Source of the DNA: Marisediminitalea alba
GTDB lineage: Bacteria > Pseudomonadota > Gammaproteobacteria > Enterobacterales > Alteromonadaceae
DNA length: 64,000 bases
Reading direction: 5' to 3'
Assembly (NCBI RefSeq): GCF_002993365.1
Contig: NZ_PVNP01000192.1
Location: 62,001-126,000, forward strand
A model generated the notes under the pieces. It saw only the letters and a list, made by a program, of their open reading frames with translations. It was not told the origin of the DNA and made no database searches. A program made the position numbers and the translations under genes. Position 1 is the first letter of the stretch. Each line of letters starts with the position of its first letter. Shown here in pieces: positions 45,292 through 55,529 of the stretch.

Positions 45292-46461
45292 ATGACGACA
45301 CATTACCCCACATTAAATTTTGATCTCGGTGAAGACATCGACATGCTGCGCGAGCATGTTCGTCAGTTCGCCTTGAATGAAATCGCCCCATTAGCCAGCC
45401 AGGCCGACGAAGATAATGCCTTTCCCAACCAGTTGTGGCCAAAACTCGGCGACATGGGTTTGCTTGGCGTCACCGTCAGCGAACAATACGGCGGTTCAGA
45501 AATGGGCTATCTGGCTCACTCTGTCGCAATGGAAGAAATCAGCCGCGCCTCTGCCGGTATTGCCCTGAGCTACGGAGCTCACTCTAACCTGTGTGTGAAT
45601 CAGATTTTCAAAAACGGCAATGACGCCCAGCGCGAAAAATACCTGCCGAAGCTGGTTAGCGGCGAGCACATTGGGGCGCTGGCCATGAGTGAACCCAACG
45701 CAGGTTCCGATGTCGTCAGCATGAAGCTCAACGCCCGCAAAAGCGGTGATAAATACATCCTCAACGGCAACAAAATGTGGATCACCAATGGTCCCGACGC
45801 CCATACCTTTGTGATTTACGCCAAAACCGATGTCAGCGCCGGGCCCAAAGGGATTACTGCATTTATTGTCGAACGTGACTTCACCGGCTTTAGCCGTGCG
45901 CAAAAGCTTGACAAGCTCGGCATGCGTTCATCCAACACCTGTGAGCTGGTATTCGAAGACTGCGAAGTACCGGCCGAAAATATTCTCGGCGAAGAAGGCG
46001 GCGGCGTCCGTGTACTCATGAGCGGCCTCGATTACGAACGGCTGGTGTTATCCGGCGGCCCGCTGGGCATTATGCAGGCCTGTATGGACGTGGTCGTACC
46101 CTATATTCACGACCGCAAACAGTTTGGCCAGTCCATCGGTGAGTTTCAGCTGGTGCAGGGCAAAGTGGCCGATATGTATACCCAGATGAACGCCGCGCGC
46201 GCCTATGTGTATGCGGTAGCAAAAGCCTGTGATCGCGGCGAAACAGCACGTAAAGATGCTGCTGGCGCAATTCTCTACTCAGCTGAGCTGGCTACCAGAA
46301 TGGCCCTCGATGCCATTCAGCTACTGGGCGGCAATGGATATATCAATGAGTTTCCTACCGGCCGCCTGCTTCGCGACGCCAAATTGTACGAAATTGGCGC
46401 GGGTACCTCAGAAATACGCCGCATGCTGATTGGTCGGGAGCTGTTTAAAGAGTCAGCCTGA
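45292..46461 (+). CDS. liuA: Isovaleryl-CoA dehydrogenase
   Basis: FAD enzyme oxidising isovaleryl-CoA to 3-methylcrotonyl-CoA, passing electrons to ETF. The 389-residue acyl-CoA dehydrogenase has [21 protein letters not shown] and [18 protein letters not shown] at the FAD/substrate site. [25 protein letters not shown] places the catalytic Glu in the helix position characteristic of isovaleryl-CoA dehydrogenases rather than near the C-terminus. The end [41 protein letters not shown] is canonical. Second gene of the liu operon. Confidence 0.95.
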   Translation: MTTHYPTLNFDLGEDIDMLREHVRQFALNEIAPLASQADEDNAFPNQLWPKLGDMGLLGVTVSEQYGGSEMGYLAHSVAMEEISRASAGIALSYGAHSNLCVNQIFKNGNDAQREKYLPKLVSGEHIGALAMSEPNAGSDVVSMKLNARKSGDKYILNGNKMWITNGPDAHTFVIYAKTDVSAGPKGITAFIVERDFTGFSRAQKLDKLGMRSSNTCELVFEDCEVPAENILGEEGGGVRVLMSGLDYERLVLSGGPLGIMQACMDVVVPYIHDRKQFGQSIGEFQLVQGKVADMYTQMNAARAYVYAVAKACDRGETARKDAAGAILYSAELATRMALDAIQLLGGNGYINEFPTGRLLRDAKLYEIGAGTSEIRRMLIGRELFKESA

Positions 46462-46502
46462 ACCAACAATCCTTACTAACGACAGGACACAGAGGAGGCA
46501 CT

Positions 46503-48110
46503 ATGCCTGTACTCACCAGTCAGGTTAATCCACAAAGCGATGCCTATAAACAAAACCAACAAGGCATGCAGAAAGTGGTGGATGATCTGCAAAATACCAT
46601 CGCGACCATAGTAAAAGGTGGTGGCGAAAAATACGTGGCCCGGCATAAAGCCAAGGGCAAGTTGCTGGCCCGTGAGCGTATCGATGCGCTGCTCGATGCC
46701 GACTCACCATTTCTTGAAATTGGTCAGCTGGCCGCCCATAACGTGTATGGCGAAGAGGTACCCTGTGCTGGCGTAGTAGCCGGTATTGGTCTTATTCACG
46801 GCAGTGAATGTATGGTGGTGGCCAACGATGCCACCGTGAAAGGCGGCAGCTACTACCCCTTAACCGTTAAAAAACACCTGCGCGCCCAGACCATTGCCGA
46901 GCAGAATCACCTGCCCTGCGTTTATCTGGTAGACAGCGGCGGCGCTAACCTCCCCCGTCAGGATGAGGTATTTCCGGATCGCGATCACTTCGGCCGTATT
47001 TTCTTTAATCAGGCGCGAATGTCGTCGATGAACATACCGCAAATCGCGGTCGTTATGGGCTCTTGCACCGCTGGTGGGGCCTACGTGCCGGCTATGGCCG
47101 ATGAAAGCATTATCGTGAAAGAGCAAGGCACTATTTTTCTGGCGGGCCCGCCACTGGTTAAAGCGGCTACCGGCGAAGAAGTCAGTGCCGAAGAGCTTGG
47201 CGGCGGCGATGTGCATACCCGGGTATCCGGTGTTGCCGACCATCTGGCTAATAACGATCTGCACGCCCTGGACATTGCCCGCAACGCGGTAGCCCGTTTA
47301 AATCGTAAGAAGCCGGTGACCACCGCGAATCAGGCGGTAAAACCACCGCGTTATCCTATCGCCGAGCTGTACGGCATCGTGCCGCAGGATCTGCGCCAGC
47401 CCTTTGATGTCAGAGAAGTGATTGCGCGAATTGTCGATGACTCCGACTTTGATGAGTTTAAAGCCCGCTACGGCACCACTTTAGTGTGTGGTTTTGCGCA
47501 TCTGTATGGCATGCCGGTAGGCATTGTGGCTAACAACGGCATTCTGTTTGGCGAGTCAGCCCAGAAAGGCGCTCATTTTGTGGAGCTATGCAGCCAACGC
47601 AAGATCCCGCTGATATTTCTGCAGAACATCACCGGTTTTATGGTGGGTAAACAATACGAAGCCTCCGGTATTGCAAAACACGGCGCCAAAATGGTCACTG
47701 CCGTAGCCTGCGCCAACGTCCCTAAACTCACCGTGCTGATCGGCGGTAGTTTTGGTGCCGGTAACTATGGCATGTGCGGGCGTGCCTACGATCCCCGATT
47801 TATGTTTATGTGGCCCAACGCGCGGATCTCCGTTATGGGTGGCGAACAGGCCGCAGGCGTACTGGCCCAGGTGAAAAAAGACCAGGCCGAACGTGCCGGC
47901 ACCAGTTGGACTGATGCCGATGAGCAGGCAGTCAAACAGCCGGTTATCGACAGCTATGAGCAACAAGGCCACCCGTACTATGCCTCAGCCCGTTTGTGGG
48001 ACGACGGCGTTATCGATCCGGCGGATACCCGCAAGGTGCTGGGTTTAGCATTAAGCGCCAGTCTCAATAAACCCATCGAGGATACGCAGTTTGGCGTATT
48101 CAGAATGTAG
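46503..48110 (+). CDS. liuB: 3-methylcrotonyl-CoA carboxylase carboxyltransferase (beta) subunit
   Basis: Transfers carboxyl from biotin to 3-methylcrotonyl-CoA, giving 3-methylglutaconyl-CoA. The 535-residue protein has the two crotonase-fold halves of biotin carboxyltransferases: [24 protein letters not shown] and [20 protein letters not shown] in the first, [55 protein letters not shown] and [41 protein letters not shown] in the second. It works with LiuD. A GAGG box precedes the ATG. Confidence 0.95.
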   Translation: MPVLTSQVNPQSDAYKQNQQGMQKVVDDLQNTIATIVKGGGEKYVARHKAKGKLLARERIDALLDADSPFLEIGQLAAHNVYGEEVPCAGVVAGIGLIHGSECMVVANDATVKGGSYYPLTVKKHLRAQTIAEQNHLPCVYLVDSGGANLPRQDEVFPDRDHFGRIFFNQARMSSMNIPQIAVVMGSCTAGGAYVPAMADESIIVKEQGTIFLAGPPLVKAATGEEVSAEELGGGDVHTRVSGVADHLANNDLHALDIARNAVARLNRKKPVTTANQAVKPPRYPIAELYGIVPQDLRQPFDVREVIARIVDDSDFDEFKARYGTTLVCGFAHLYGMPVGIVANNGILFGESAQKGAHFVELCSQRKIPLIFLQNITGFMVGKQYEASGIAKHGAKMVTAVACANVPKLTVLIGGSFGAGNYGMCGRAYDPRFMFMWPNARISVMGGEQAAGVLAQVKKDQAERAGTSWTDADEQAVKQPVIDSYEQQGHPYYASARLWDDGVIDPADTRKVLGLALSASLNKPIEDTQFGVFRM

Positions 48111-48116
48111 GGGGAA

Positions 48117-48920
48117 ATGATGACCGAACACGTATTATATGAGGTTAACGAACAAGGCGTGGGGCGCATTACGCTAAACCGTGCCGATAAACACAATGCC
48201 TTTAATGAAGACATGATTGCCGGGCTAACCGCCAGCTTTGAGCGCGCCGGTAACGATCCTGCCGTGAAGGTAGTAGTACTGGCCAGTAACGGTAAAAACT
48301 TCAGTGCCGGTGCTGATTTAAACTGGATGCAGAAAATGGCCGGCTACACCGAAGCGCAAAACCGCGCCGACGCCATGAATCTGGCTACCATGTTACATAC
48401 CCTGTATACCCTGCCTAAACCGACCATTGCCCGGGTTCAGGGTGCGGCCTACGCCGGTGCGGTGGGCCTGATTGCCTGTTGCGATATCGCCATCGCCTGC
48501 AAGCTCAGCAAGTTTTGCTTAAGCGAAGCTAAAATCGGCCTGGTCCCGGCCACCATCAGCCCCTACGTTATCGAAGCCATGGGCAAGCGCATTGCTAAAC
48601 GTTACTTTATGACCGCCGAAGTGTTTACTGCCCGCCGTGCCCGTCGTCTGGGTCTGATCAGCGAAGCAGTGAGTGAAGACCAGCTCGATGCCACCATCGA
48701 ACAACTTACCGATACACTGCGCCGCAATAGCCCTGAAGCCGTCAGCCAGTCAAAGCTACTGGTGAATACCGTGGCCGGCCAGCCTGTTGATGAGTCCATG
48801 CGCGCGCTCACCAGCGACTGGATTGCCCGGATCCGCGTATCCGAGCAGGGTCAGGAAGGCCTTAACGCCTTTTTGCAAAAACGTCCGCCAAACTGGTTAC
48901 CAGCAGGGTCAAAGGAGTAA
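48117..48920 (+). CDS. liuC: Methylglutaconyl-CoA hydratase (enoyl-CoA hydratase family)
   Basis: Hydrates 3-methylglutaconyl-CoA to HMG-CoA. The 267-residue crotonase-fold protein has GVGRITLNRADKHNAFNEDMIAGL, SNGKNFSAGADLNWMQKMAGY (oxyanion hole), and PTIARVQGAAYAGAVGLIACCDIAIACKLSKFCLSEAKIGLVPATISPYV, which carries one catalytic acid at EAKIGL. Its start is 6 bp after liuB and its stop 3 bp before liuD, so the genes are translationally tight. Annotation to this step rests on operon context. Confidence 0.93.
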   Translation: MMTEHVLYEVNEQGVGRITLNRADKHNAFNEDMIAGLTASFERAGNDPAVKVVVLASNGKNFSAGADLNWMQKMAGYTEAQNRADAMNLATMLHTLYTLPKPTIARVQGAAYAGAVGLIACCDIAIACKLSKFCLSEAKIGLVPATISPYVIEAMGKRIAKRYFMTAEVFTARRARRLGLISEAVSEDQLDATIEQLTDTLRRNSPEAVSQSKLLVNTVAGQPVDESMRALTSDWIARIRVSEQGQEGLNAFLQKRPPNWLPAGSKE

Positions 48921-48923
48921 GTC

Positions 48924-50900
48924 ATGTCAGTCACCAACAACATCAAAAAAGTACTGATTGCCAACCGTGGCGAGATTGCCTGTCGGATTATCGCCACGGC
49001 ACGTCAGCAACATATCCGTTCTGTAGCGGTGTATTCTGAAGCCGACCAGCATGCCATGCATGTTAAACAGGCCGATGAAGCCGTTGCGATTGGCCCTGCC
49101 CCGGCCAGTCAGAGCTATCTGGTGCAGGACAAAATCATAGCGGCGGCCAAACAGTGCGGCGCCGATGCCATTCATCCGGGCTACGGCTTTCTGTCGGAAA
49201 ATGCCACCTTTGCCAAACGCTGTGAACAGGAAGGGATTATTTTTATTGGTCCGCCGGCCAGTGCCATTGAAGCCATGGGCTCTAAATCCCGGGCTAAACA
49301 AATTATGGAAGACGCCGGCGTTCCGCTGGTGCCCGGCTATCATGGCGATGAGCAAAGTGCTGAGTATTTACTTAGTGAGGCCCGCCGGATTGGTTTTCCG
49401 GTGATGCTTAAAGCTGCAGCCGGCGGCGGTGGTAAAGGCATGCGTCAGGTGTTAACCGAAGCCGGTTTTCAGGAGGCTCTGGACGCTGCTAAACGGGAAG
49501 CCAAAGCCAGTTTTGACGACGACCTGATGCTGGTCGAAAAGTTTTTAACCGAGCCCCGCCATGTGGAAATTCAGGTCTTTTGCGATCAGCACGGTAACGG
49601 TGTTTACCTGTTCGACCGTGACTGCTCAGTGCAGCGCCGCCATCAGAAAATTATTGAGGAAGCACCGGCACCGGGCATTAGCGATACCGTGCGTCAGCAG
49701 ATGGGCGAAAGTGCCCTCGCCGCGGCCAAAGCTATTAATTATGTGGGCGCCGGCACCGTTGAATTTCTGCTCGATGGCGATGATTTCTATTTTATGGAAA
49801 TGAATACCCGCCTGCAGGTTGAGCATCCGGTAACGGAAATGGTTAGTGGTGAAGACCTGGTTTCATGGCAGCTTGCGGTGGCCGCGGGTCAGCCCCTGCC
49901 AAAAACGCAGCAGCAATTGCGCTGTAGCGGCCATGCCTTTGAGGTAAGGCTGTACGCCGAAGACCCGGATAACGAGTTTTTGCCCTCCACCGGTTTGCTT
50001 AAACGCTTACGTTTTCCGGCTGAGGGCGATGGCGTGCGGGTCGATACCGGCTTTACCGAAGGTGATACGGTGAGCGTACATTATGACCCCATGCTGGCAA
50101 AGCTCATTACCTACAGCGATAATCGTGAAAAAGCCTTGGCAAAAATGCTCAACTGCCTGGAACAAACCCGGGTTACCGGCGTGACCACCAATTTACCCTA
50201 TGTACACCGGGTGCTGGAAAACGCCGACTTTGCTGCAGCCAGATTAACCGTTCACTTTATCGCCGAGCACAGTGAGGCCCTGGTGCCCAGGGCGTTTAAC
50301 ACCGATTATCTGCCCGCTATGGCGTTTTGCCTGTTTAAAACCATGCAGTCTGATAGCGCGCCACTGACTGATGAAGGGCTCAAAGGTTTCCGCTTAAATC
50401 ATCAGCGCCAGTACTATCTTTCAGTGCAGTGTCAGGGGAAAGCCTATCTGCTCTTAGTCACTGCGAATGATGGTCAGCTCAGCGTCACCTGCGAGGATGC
50501 TCACTGGCAGGTAAGTGGCGACTGGCATAATGAAACCCTCAACCTCACCGTCGATAATTACCAGCGCCGCTATACTGTTTGCCCGGACAGCGCTGACGGC
50601 TGGGTGTTGTTTGACGGTGCCAGCGCCCTGCCCTTTACGTTGCAGCGCCCGGATTTCGGCCAGCATGAAGATGCCCACGAAAATGAATGTGTTGCTCCCA
50701 TGAACGGTACTGTAGTTAAGCTATTGGTCGAGCCTGACAGTAAGGTAACTAAAGGCACTTCGCTACTGATCCTGGAAGCGATGAAAATGGAGCACAACGT
50801 CAAAGCCCCGGCCGACGGTGAAGTAGCACAGTTTTATTACCAGGCCGGCGATATGGTTGACGGTGGCACCGCCCTGTTGGAGTTTGTCGCTGATGAGTAA
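48924..50900 (+). CDS. liuD: 3-methylcrotonyl-CoA carboxylase biotin-containing (alpha) subunit
   Basis: ATP-dependent biotin carboxylase joined to its biotin carrier. The 658-residue protein has the biotin carboxylase N-domain (KVLIANRGEIACRIIATARQ), ATP-grasp with FPVMLKAAAGGGGKGMRQV, catalytic EMNTRLQVEHPVTEMV, then a linker and a C-terminal BCCP domain. The biotinylated lysine is in LILEAMKMEHNVKAPADG at about 622. It supplies carboxybiotin to LiuB. Its 3' end overlaps the liuE start by 8 bp. Confidence 0.95.
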   Translation: MSVTNNIKKVLIANRGEIACRIIATARQQHIRSVAVYSEADQHAMHVKQADEAVAIGPAPASQSYLVQDKIIAAAKQCGADAIHPGYGFLSENATFAKRCEQEGIIFIGPPASAIEAMGSKSRAKQIMEDAGVPLVPGYHGDEQSAEYLLSEARRIGFPVMLKAAAGGGGKGMRQVLTEAGFQEALDAAKREAKASFDDDLMLVEKFLTEPRHVEIQVFCDQHGNGVYLFDRDCSVQRRHQKIIEEAPAPGISDTVRQQMGESALAAAKAINYVGAGTVEFLLDGDDFYFMEMNTRLQVEHPVTEMVSGEDLVSWQLAVAAGQPLPKTQQQLRCSGHAFEVRLYAEDPDNEFLPSTGLLKRLRFPAEGDGVRVDTGFTEGDTVSVHYDPMLAKLITYSDNREKALAKMLNCLEQTRVTGVTTNLPYVHRVLENADFAAARLTVHFIAEHSEALVPRAFNTDYLPAMAFCLFKTMQSDSAPLTDEGLKGFRLNHQRQYYLSVQCQGKAYLLLVTANDGQLSVTCEDAHWQVSGDWHNETLNLTVDNYQRRYTVCPDSADGWVLFDGASALPFTLQRPDFGQHEDAHENECVAPMNGTVVKLLVEPDSKVTKGTSLLILEAMKMEHNVKAPADGEVAQFYYQAGDMVDGGTALLEFVADE

Positions 50901-51810
50901 TTATCCCAGGCAGGTCAGCATTGTAGAGGTTGGCGCTCGTGACGGCTTACAAAATGAAGCCTCGGTGATCGAACTGCCAGTGAAGCTGGCATTTATAGAC
51001 GGCCTTTTGCGCGCCGGTCTAAAACGCATAGAAGCCGGTAGTTTTGTGTCACCTAAATGGGTGCCTCAAATGGCTGACAGCGCAGCAGTGTTTAATAGCC
51101 TACCGCAAAACTCAGGCGCCACCTTCAGTGCCCTTACGCCTAATGAAAAAGGCATGCTGGCAGCTATCGATGCAGGCGTTGATGAGGTTGCGGTATTCGC
51201 CGCCGCCTCTGAAAGCTTTTCCCAGCGCAACATTAATTGCTCCATTGAGCAAAGCCTGGAACGTTTTGAACCGGTCTTCCGTTTAGCCCGCCAGCATAAC
51301 CTGCGGGTTCGCGGCTATGTGTCCTGCGTGATGGGCTGCCCCTATGAGGGCGCTATCAGGCCGGATGCCGTGCTGGCGGTTAGCCAGACACTGCTCGACA
51401 AGGGCTGCTACGAAATCTCTCTGGGCGATACCATAGGTACCGGCACGCCGGGACAGACGTCGCGTTTGTTGAGCACCTTATTGAAGACCATCCCCGCATC
51501 GAAACTGGCGGTGCATTTTCACGATACCTACGGTCAGGCGCTGGCCAATATTCTGGTTGCCTTACAGCATGGTATCAGCGTGATTGATTCGGCCGCCGGA
51601 GGCTTGGGCGGCTGCCCATATGCTGCCGGTGCCAGCGGCAATGTCGCCACCGAAGACGTAGTATATATGCTAAACGGCATGGGGATTGAGTGCGGCGTTG
51701 ATATCAATGCGTTAGTAGCGGCGTCGACACAAATATTCGACCATCTTAACCATGAGCCAGCCTCCCGGACAATGCGGGCATTGCTGGCTAAAAATCATAA
51801 CGTTATGTGA
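50893..51810 (+). CDS. liuE: Hydroxymethylglutaryl-CoA lyase
   Basis: Cleaves HMG-CoA to acetoacetate and acetyl-CoA, finishing leucine degradation. ATG 50893, overlapping liuD by 8 bp, gives 305 residues starting MSNYPRQVSIVEVGARDGLQNEASVIELP, the HMGL-type TIM-barrel opening with the catalytic Asp/Arg region (GARDGLQNE). SLGDTIGTGTPGQ, AVHFHDTYGQALANILVALQHG (metal histidines) and AAGGLGGCPYAAGASGNVATED (catalytic cysteine loop) are all present. Last gene of the liu operon. Confidence 0.95.
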   Translation: MSNYPRQVSIVEVGARDGLQNEASVIELPVKLAFIDGLLRAGLKRIEAGSFVSPKWVPQMADSAAVFNSLPQNSGATFSALTPNEKGMLAAIDAGVDEVAVFAAASESFSQRNINCSIEQSLERFEPVFRLARQHNLRVRGYVSCVMGCPYEGAIRPDAVLAVSQTLLDKGCYEISLGDTIGTGTPGQTSRLLSTLLKTIPASKLAVHFHDTYGQALANILVALQHGISVIDSAAGGLGGCPYAAGASGNVATEDVVYMLNGMGIECGVDINALVAASTQIFDHLNHEPASRTMRALLAKNHNVM

Positions 51811-51819
51811 GCAGAATGA

Positions 51820-51855
51820 CGGCCTGATTGTCTATCAGGCCGGTTGCTGTTTTTC
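51820..51855. terminator. Terminator shared by liuE and the convergent MFS gene
   Basis: CGGCCTGAT and ATCAGGCCG (51820-51828 with 51834-51842) pair, followed by a T-run within 51850-51854. The right arm contains the MFS stop codon, so only 24 bp separate the two genes. Confidence 0.75.
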
Positions 51856-53010
51856 CTTTGGTAAAATAAAACTTAAGCCAATGCCGACCAGCAGCATTAC
51901 CGCCATGGTAGCGACGATATTGATGTCAAAGGCTGACTTGAGCGCCGCATAGAGTGCGCCAAACCCCAGCAAAATAATACCGATTGCCGTATTACTGAAG
52001 GCCACCAGTTCGGTGCGCTGCTGGCCGTCTTTCACATCCAGGCTATAGGTTTTACGGCCTGTGCGTACACCAGTATGGGCCACGGCCAGCACAAAGAACA
52101 AGCCGCCGGAAATCCACAGCGAATGACCCGGCAATAATAACAAACCGCCACAGGCAATAAGCGCCAGCACACCGGCCAGTTGCAGGGTGAGCCTGGCGCT
52201 ATAATCCGCCACGCTACCCCAGATAAACGAAGAAAGCATGGTTGCTGCGGCCTGCGCGCCAATATAAAACGGTAACAGGCTGGACGCTTCCTGCTCGGTT
52301 TCGAGCATAAAGTAAGGCGCTACCAGAGCGCTGTGAACAAACAGCCCCCGAACCACAATAAACTTGTACACCACGGCATCGAAATCCCACCAACTGTGAC
52401 CGCCCTGCCGTTCATCTTCGTCTGCCTCGACGCAGGATTTTACCGGCAATAAAATAAACAGGCCGAGTAACATTGCGGTGACCGCGCCGATGAGCAAACC
52501 AAAGATCAGAGTTTCACCCAGCTGGTCAGCAAAATACACCAGCGGTACGGCGATAATTAACGTTAGTACGCCTGAGGTGGTAGACGCTATGCCAAGTAGT
52601 TTTCCCCGATCGCCTTTATCCGCCACATCCGCCTGAATATCTTTCATGGTCAGCGAGCAAGCCGAGCGGCCTAAACTCAGCAAACACAAACCGCCCAATA
52701 CAAACCAGCCGGCGGTCATGCCCTCGTACCAGAGAGCGCCAAGAATAATAGCCAACAGGGAAAACGACTGCACGATCATGCCCAACCGCCAGACATGATG
52801 ACGCGCCGGATAGTTGCGCAGCACCACACCAATGGCGGCCTGAGGAAGCAAGGCTCCGGACTCACGTATCGGCACCAGCCAGCTAATCATCCAGGCAGGC
52901 GCACCCAGGGCCAACATCAGGGCCGGTAAGGTTGTTTTAGCTGAAATAAGCAGATCGGCGAGTTTAGTGCTGGCCAGGCTGGCAATTAAGCGGAGTTTAG
53001 CAGAGTTCAC
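51835..53010 (-). CDS. MFS transporter
   Basis: A 391-residue major-facilitator-type permease with about 12 hydrophobic segments. Charged loop motif RGKLLGIASTTSGVLTLIIAVPLVYFADQLGE lies between helices, an acidic cytoplasmic loop (CVEADEDERQGGHSWWDFD) divides the halves, and the C-terminal half ends VGIGLSFILPKEKQQPA. I cannot assign the substrate. It is convergent with liuE, and divergent neighbours give no clue. Confidence 0.82.
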   Translation of the reverse strand: MNSAKLRLIASLASTKLADLLISAKTTLPALMLALGAPAWMISWLVPIRESGALLPQAAIGVVLRNYPARHHVWRLGMIVQSFSLLAIILGALWYEGMTAGWFVLGGLCLLSLGRSACSLTMKDIQADVADKGDRGKLLGIASTTSGVLTLIIAVPLVYFADQLGETLIFGLLIGAVTAMLLGLFILLPVKSCVEADEDERQGGHSWWDFDAVVYKFIVVRGLFVHSALVAPYFMLETEQEASSLLPFYIGAQAAATMLSSFIWGSVADYSARLTLQLAGVLALIACGGLLLLPGHSLWISGGLFFVLAVAHTGVRTGRKTYSLDVKDGQQRTELVAFSNTAIGIILLGFGALYAALKSAFDINIVATMAVMLLVGIGLSFILPKEKQQPA

Positions 53011-53148
53011 AGCGCAGATACCGGTCTGAAAGATAACACTTTCGACCGCCTTAGTAATTGATTAGGCTGTAGTATACGTCGAAATTCCGGGTTGAGATCC
53101 CCCGGTTGGCATAACAGTACTAAAGACTAATATCGCACGGTTATTCCG

Positions 53149-53682
53149 CTACCCTATGCTGTTTTCTACCAGGGTTTTGATATTTTCCAGGCCCACCTCG
53201 ATGTCTTTACCCAGCTTATTATCAAAAAACAGTAGCTTGTAGCGGTCAATAATGTTAACGCCGACATTACCACGACTGCTCCAGGTGAGCTCGGTGCCGG
53301 ACTCGAGTGGTCTGAGGCGTAATTCACCATGGGCAGTAATGCCATGCTCAGGATTTTTAACGCTATAAATCAATTGGCGATTGAACTGCAGAGAGGTAAT
53401 TTCGATGCTGCCACGACCAATAATATCACTGCGCCAGCGCAGTCGCATACCGATGGCGCGATCCGGCCCATCATAGGTCATTACGGCATTGGGATCCATC
53501 TGGTACCAGGTACTCCACTGCTCCCATTTACGTAAATCAACAATGGCGGCGTAAACTTTATCGGTAGGTGCGTTTATTTCGACTGAACGCTCGACTTCAT
53601 ACTCTTCAGGCAGAAAAAGTCCTGTCAGAATGACAAGAAAAGCCACAATAAACAGATTTATGAGCCATTTACTGCCCAACAT
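53149..53682 (-). CDS. SRPBCC (START/polyketide cyclase-like) membrane-anchored protein
   Basis: 177 residues from ATG 53682 with a GGGAGA site; the frame is open ten codons more. An N-terminal hydrophobic helix (WLINLFIVAFLVILTGLF) is followed by the SRPBCC lipid/ligand-binding fold (YEVERSVEINAPTDKVYAAIVDLRKWEQWSTWYQMDPN; GTELTWSSRGNVGV; DIEVGLENIKTLVEN). Ligand unknown. Monocistronic, divergent from glgC across 567 bp. Confidence 0.8.
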   Translation of the reverse strand: MLGSKWLINLFIVAFLVILTGLFLPEEYEVERSVEINAPTDKVYAAIVDLRKWEQWSTWYQMDPNAVMTYDGPDRAIGMRLRWRSDIIGRGSIEITSLQFNRQLIYSVKNPEHGITAHGELRLRPLESGTELTWSSRGNVGVNIIDRYKLLFFDNKLGKDIEVGLENIKTLVENSIG

Positions 53683-53712
53683 ATTGTCTCCCGTTGAAAT
53701 CACCTTGGCCAA

Positions 53713-54249
53713 TTATAACATTAATTTAACAAAATGAGAGTTTAACAACCTTTTTTGTTTGAACTAAATCAAATAAAGGGTTATCACTCAATAAGCGACC
53801 ACCTTAACAGCACCACTCGTCGATAAAACCGTCGTAACACCAATAAACTATTAATCTTGCAACGTGCAGCGTTTGGTTTCATGTCACATAGTGCGATGGC
53901 TTATTGAACGCGAAAAATGACCCATAAGCGGGTAACGGTAGCCCTTAAAGTATAATCTGAACGCACTGGAATTCACCTTTTCGATGTAACCACGTTAAAC
54001 AACCGTTTTGCAATAATGCCGGTCAGTGATTTTGTCTGCACAGGCTCTCATTTACGATTAACGGTTTTGCTACAATTAAATTAATCTTTATTTACACCAA
54101 CACCGCTTGAGCATTTATTATTCAAGGCGTAAGATGGTGAAAAATAATGTAATTTAATTACAAATAACCTATCCTTAAATAAATGGATACGGTCACCAAG
54201 ACCGGCAGGCACTAGCCGTTACTACACAGCGCGTCGATGGAGAAACAGA
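53713..54249. promoter_or_regulatory. Long intergenic region upstream of glgC
   Basis: 537 bp with no convincing gene. TTGAACTAAATCAA (53759-53772) differs from the FNR/CRP-type dyad TTGAT-N4-ATCAA at one position and lies about 77 bp upstream of the SRPBCC start. A TATAAT hexamer at 53951-53956 pointing to glgC has only a poor -35. A further AT-rich stretch is at 54140-54185. A long leader before glgC is possible. Read by eye only. Confidence 0.35.
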
Positions 54250-55524
54250 ATGTCCGACAAGAGCCCTCGTTATATCAGTAATCTTACCCGCGATACCTAT
54301 GCATTAATCCTCGCCGGTGGCCGGGGGTCACGATTACACGAACTCACTACCTGGCGGGCCAAACCTGCACTTTATTTTGGCGGTAAATTCCGCATCATCG
54401 ACTTTCCGCTGTCTAACTGCATTAATTCGGGCATTCGCAGAATTGGTGTTGTCACCCAATATAAGTCTCACTCGCTGATTCGGCATTTGGTACGTGGCTG
54501 GGGGCACTTTAAAAAGGAACTGGGCGAGTCAGTGGAAATTCTGCCTGCGTCACAGCGCTTTTCAGAAAACTGGTACGAAGGCACCGCTGACGCTGTATTC
54601 CAGAATATCGATATTATTCGCGATGAACTGCCGAAATTCGTAATGATCCTATCCGGCGATCATATCTATCGGATGGACTATGCCAACCTACTGGCCCGCC
54701 ATGTAGAAACCGGCGCCAAAATGACCGTGTGCTGTATGAAGGTACCACTGGAAGAAGCGGCCGGCGCATTTGGTGTTATGTCAGTAGACGAAGACTACCG
54801 TATTAAAGGCTTTACTGAAAAACCAGCTAACCCGGACCCGGTGCCTAACGAGCCTGATTTATGTCTGGCATCTATGGGTAACTACGTATTTGATACAGAA
54901 TTTTTGTTTGAGCAATTGGCGCGTGACGCCGAAACCTCAGGCTCTGAGCGGGATTTTGGTAAAGACATCATTCCCAGTATTATCAATGACCACGACGTAT
55001 TTGCTTATCCGTTCCAAAGCAGCGAGAACGAACACGTTTACTGGCGTGATGTAGGCACACTGGATTCCTTCTGGGAAGCCAACATGGAAATGGTGGCGCC
55101 GGTTCCAGCGCTTAATTTATACGATCGTAAGTGGCCCATCTGGACCTATCAGGAGCAACTGCCGCCAGCGAAATTCGTTTGGGAAGACCATGACCGCCGC
55201 GGCGAAGCCATCAACTCGGTAGTCTCCGGTGGCTGTATTATTTCCGGTTCTACCCTGCGTCGCTCGTTATGTTTCTCAAATGTTCGGATCCACTCTTACG
55301 GCCTGATTGAGGAAGCCGTTATTCTGCCAGACGTGGAAATCAAGCGTCACTGTAAACTGCGGAAGGTCATTATTGACCGCGGCTGCGTGATCCCCGAAGG
55401 CACAGTAATAGGTTACGATCACGAGGAAGACCGTCGCCGCGGCTTCCGCGTCTCCGATAAAGGCGTTGTACTGGTAACCCGCGAAATGCTTGGTCAGCCA
55501 GTCGGCGGCACCGCCATAAGCTAA
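54250..55524 (+). CDS. glgC: Glucose-1-phosphate adenylyltransferase (ADP-glucose pyrophosphorylase)
   Basis: Makes ADP-glucose for glycogen synthesis. The 424-residue nucleotidyltransferase has [45 protein letters not shown] (pyrophosphorylase loop and regulatory/substrate region). [19 protein letters not shown] carries the catalytic Asp, [33 protein letters not shown] the sugar site, and a C-terminal left-handed beta-helix ends [21 protein letters not shown]. No other glg gene is adjacent. Convergent with the next MFS gene, only 5 bp apart. Confidence 0.96.
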   Translation: MSDKSPRYISNLTRDTYALILAGGRGSRLHELTTWRAKPALYFGGKFRIIDFPLSNCINSGIRRIGVVTQYKSHSLIRHLVRGWGHFKKELGESVEILPASQRFSENWYEGTADAVFQNIDIIRDELPKFVMILSGDHIYRMDYANLLARHVETGAKMTVCCMKVPLEEAAGAFGVMSVDEDYRIKGFTEKPANPDPVPNEPDLCLASMGNYVFDTEFLFEQLARDAETSGSERDFGKDIIPSIINDHDVFAYPFQSSENEHVYWRDVGTLDSFWEANMEMVAPVPALNLYDRKWPIWTYQEQLPPAKFVWEDHDRRGEAINSVVSGGCIISGSTLRRSLCFSNVRIHSYGLIEEAVILPDVEIKRHCKLRKVIIDRGCVIPEGTVIGYDHEEDRRRGFRVSDKGVVLVTREMLGQPVGGTAIS

Positions 55525-55529
55525 CGCTT

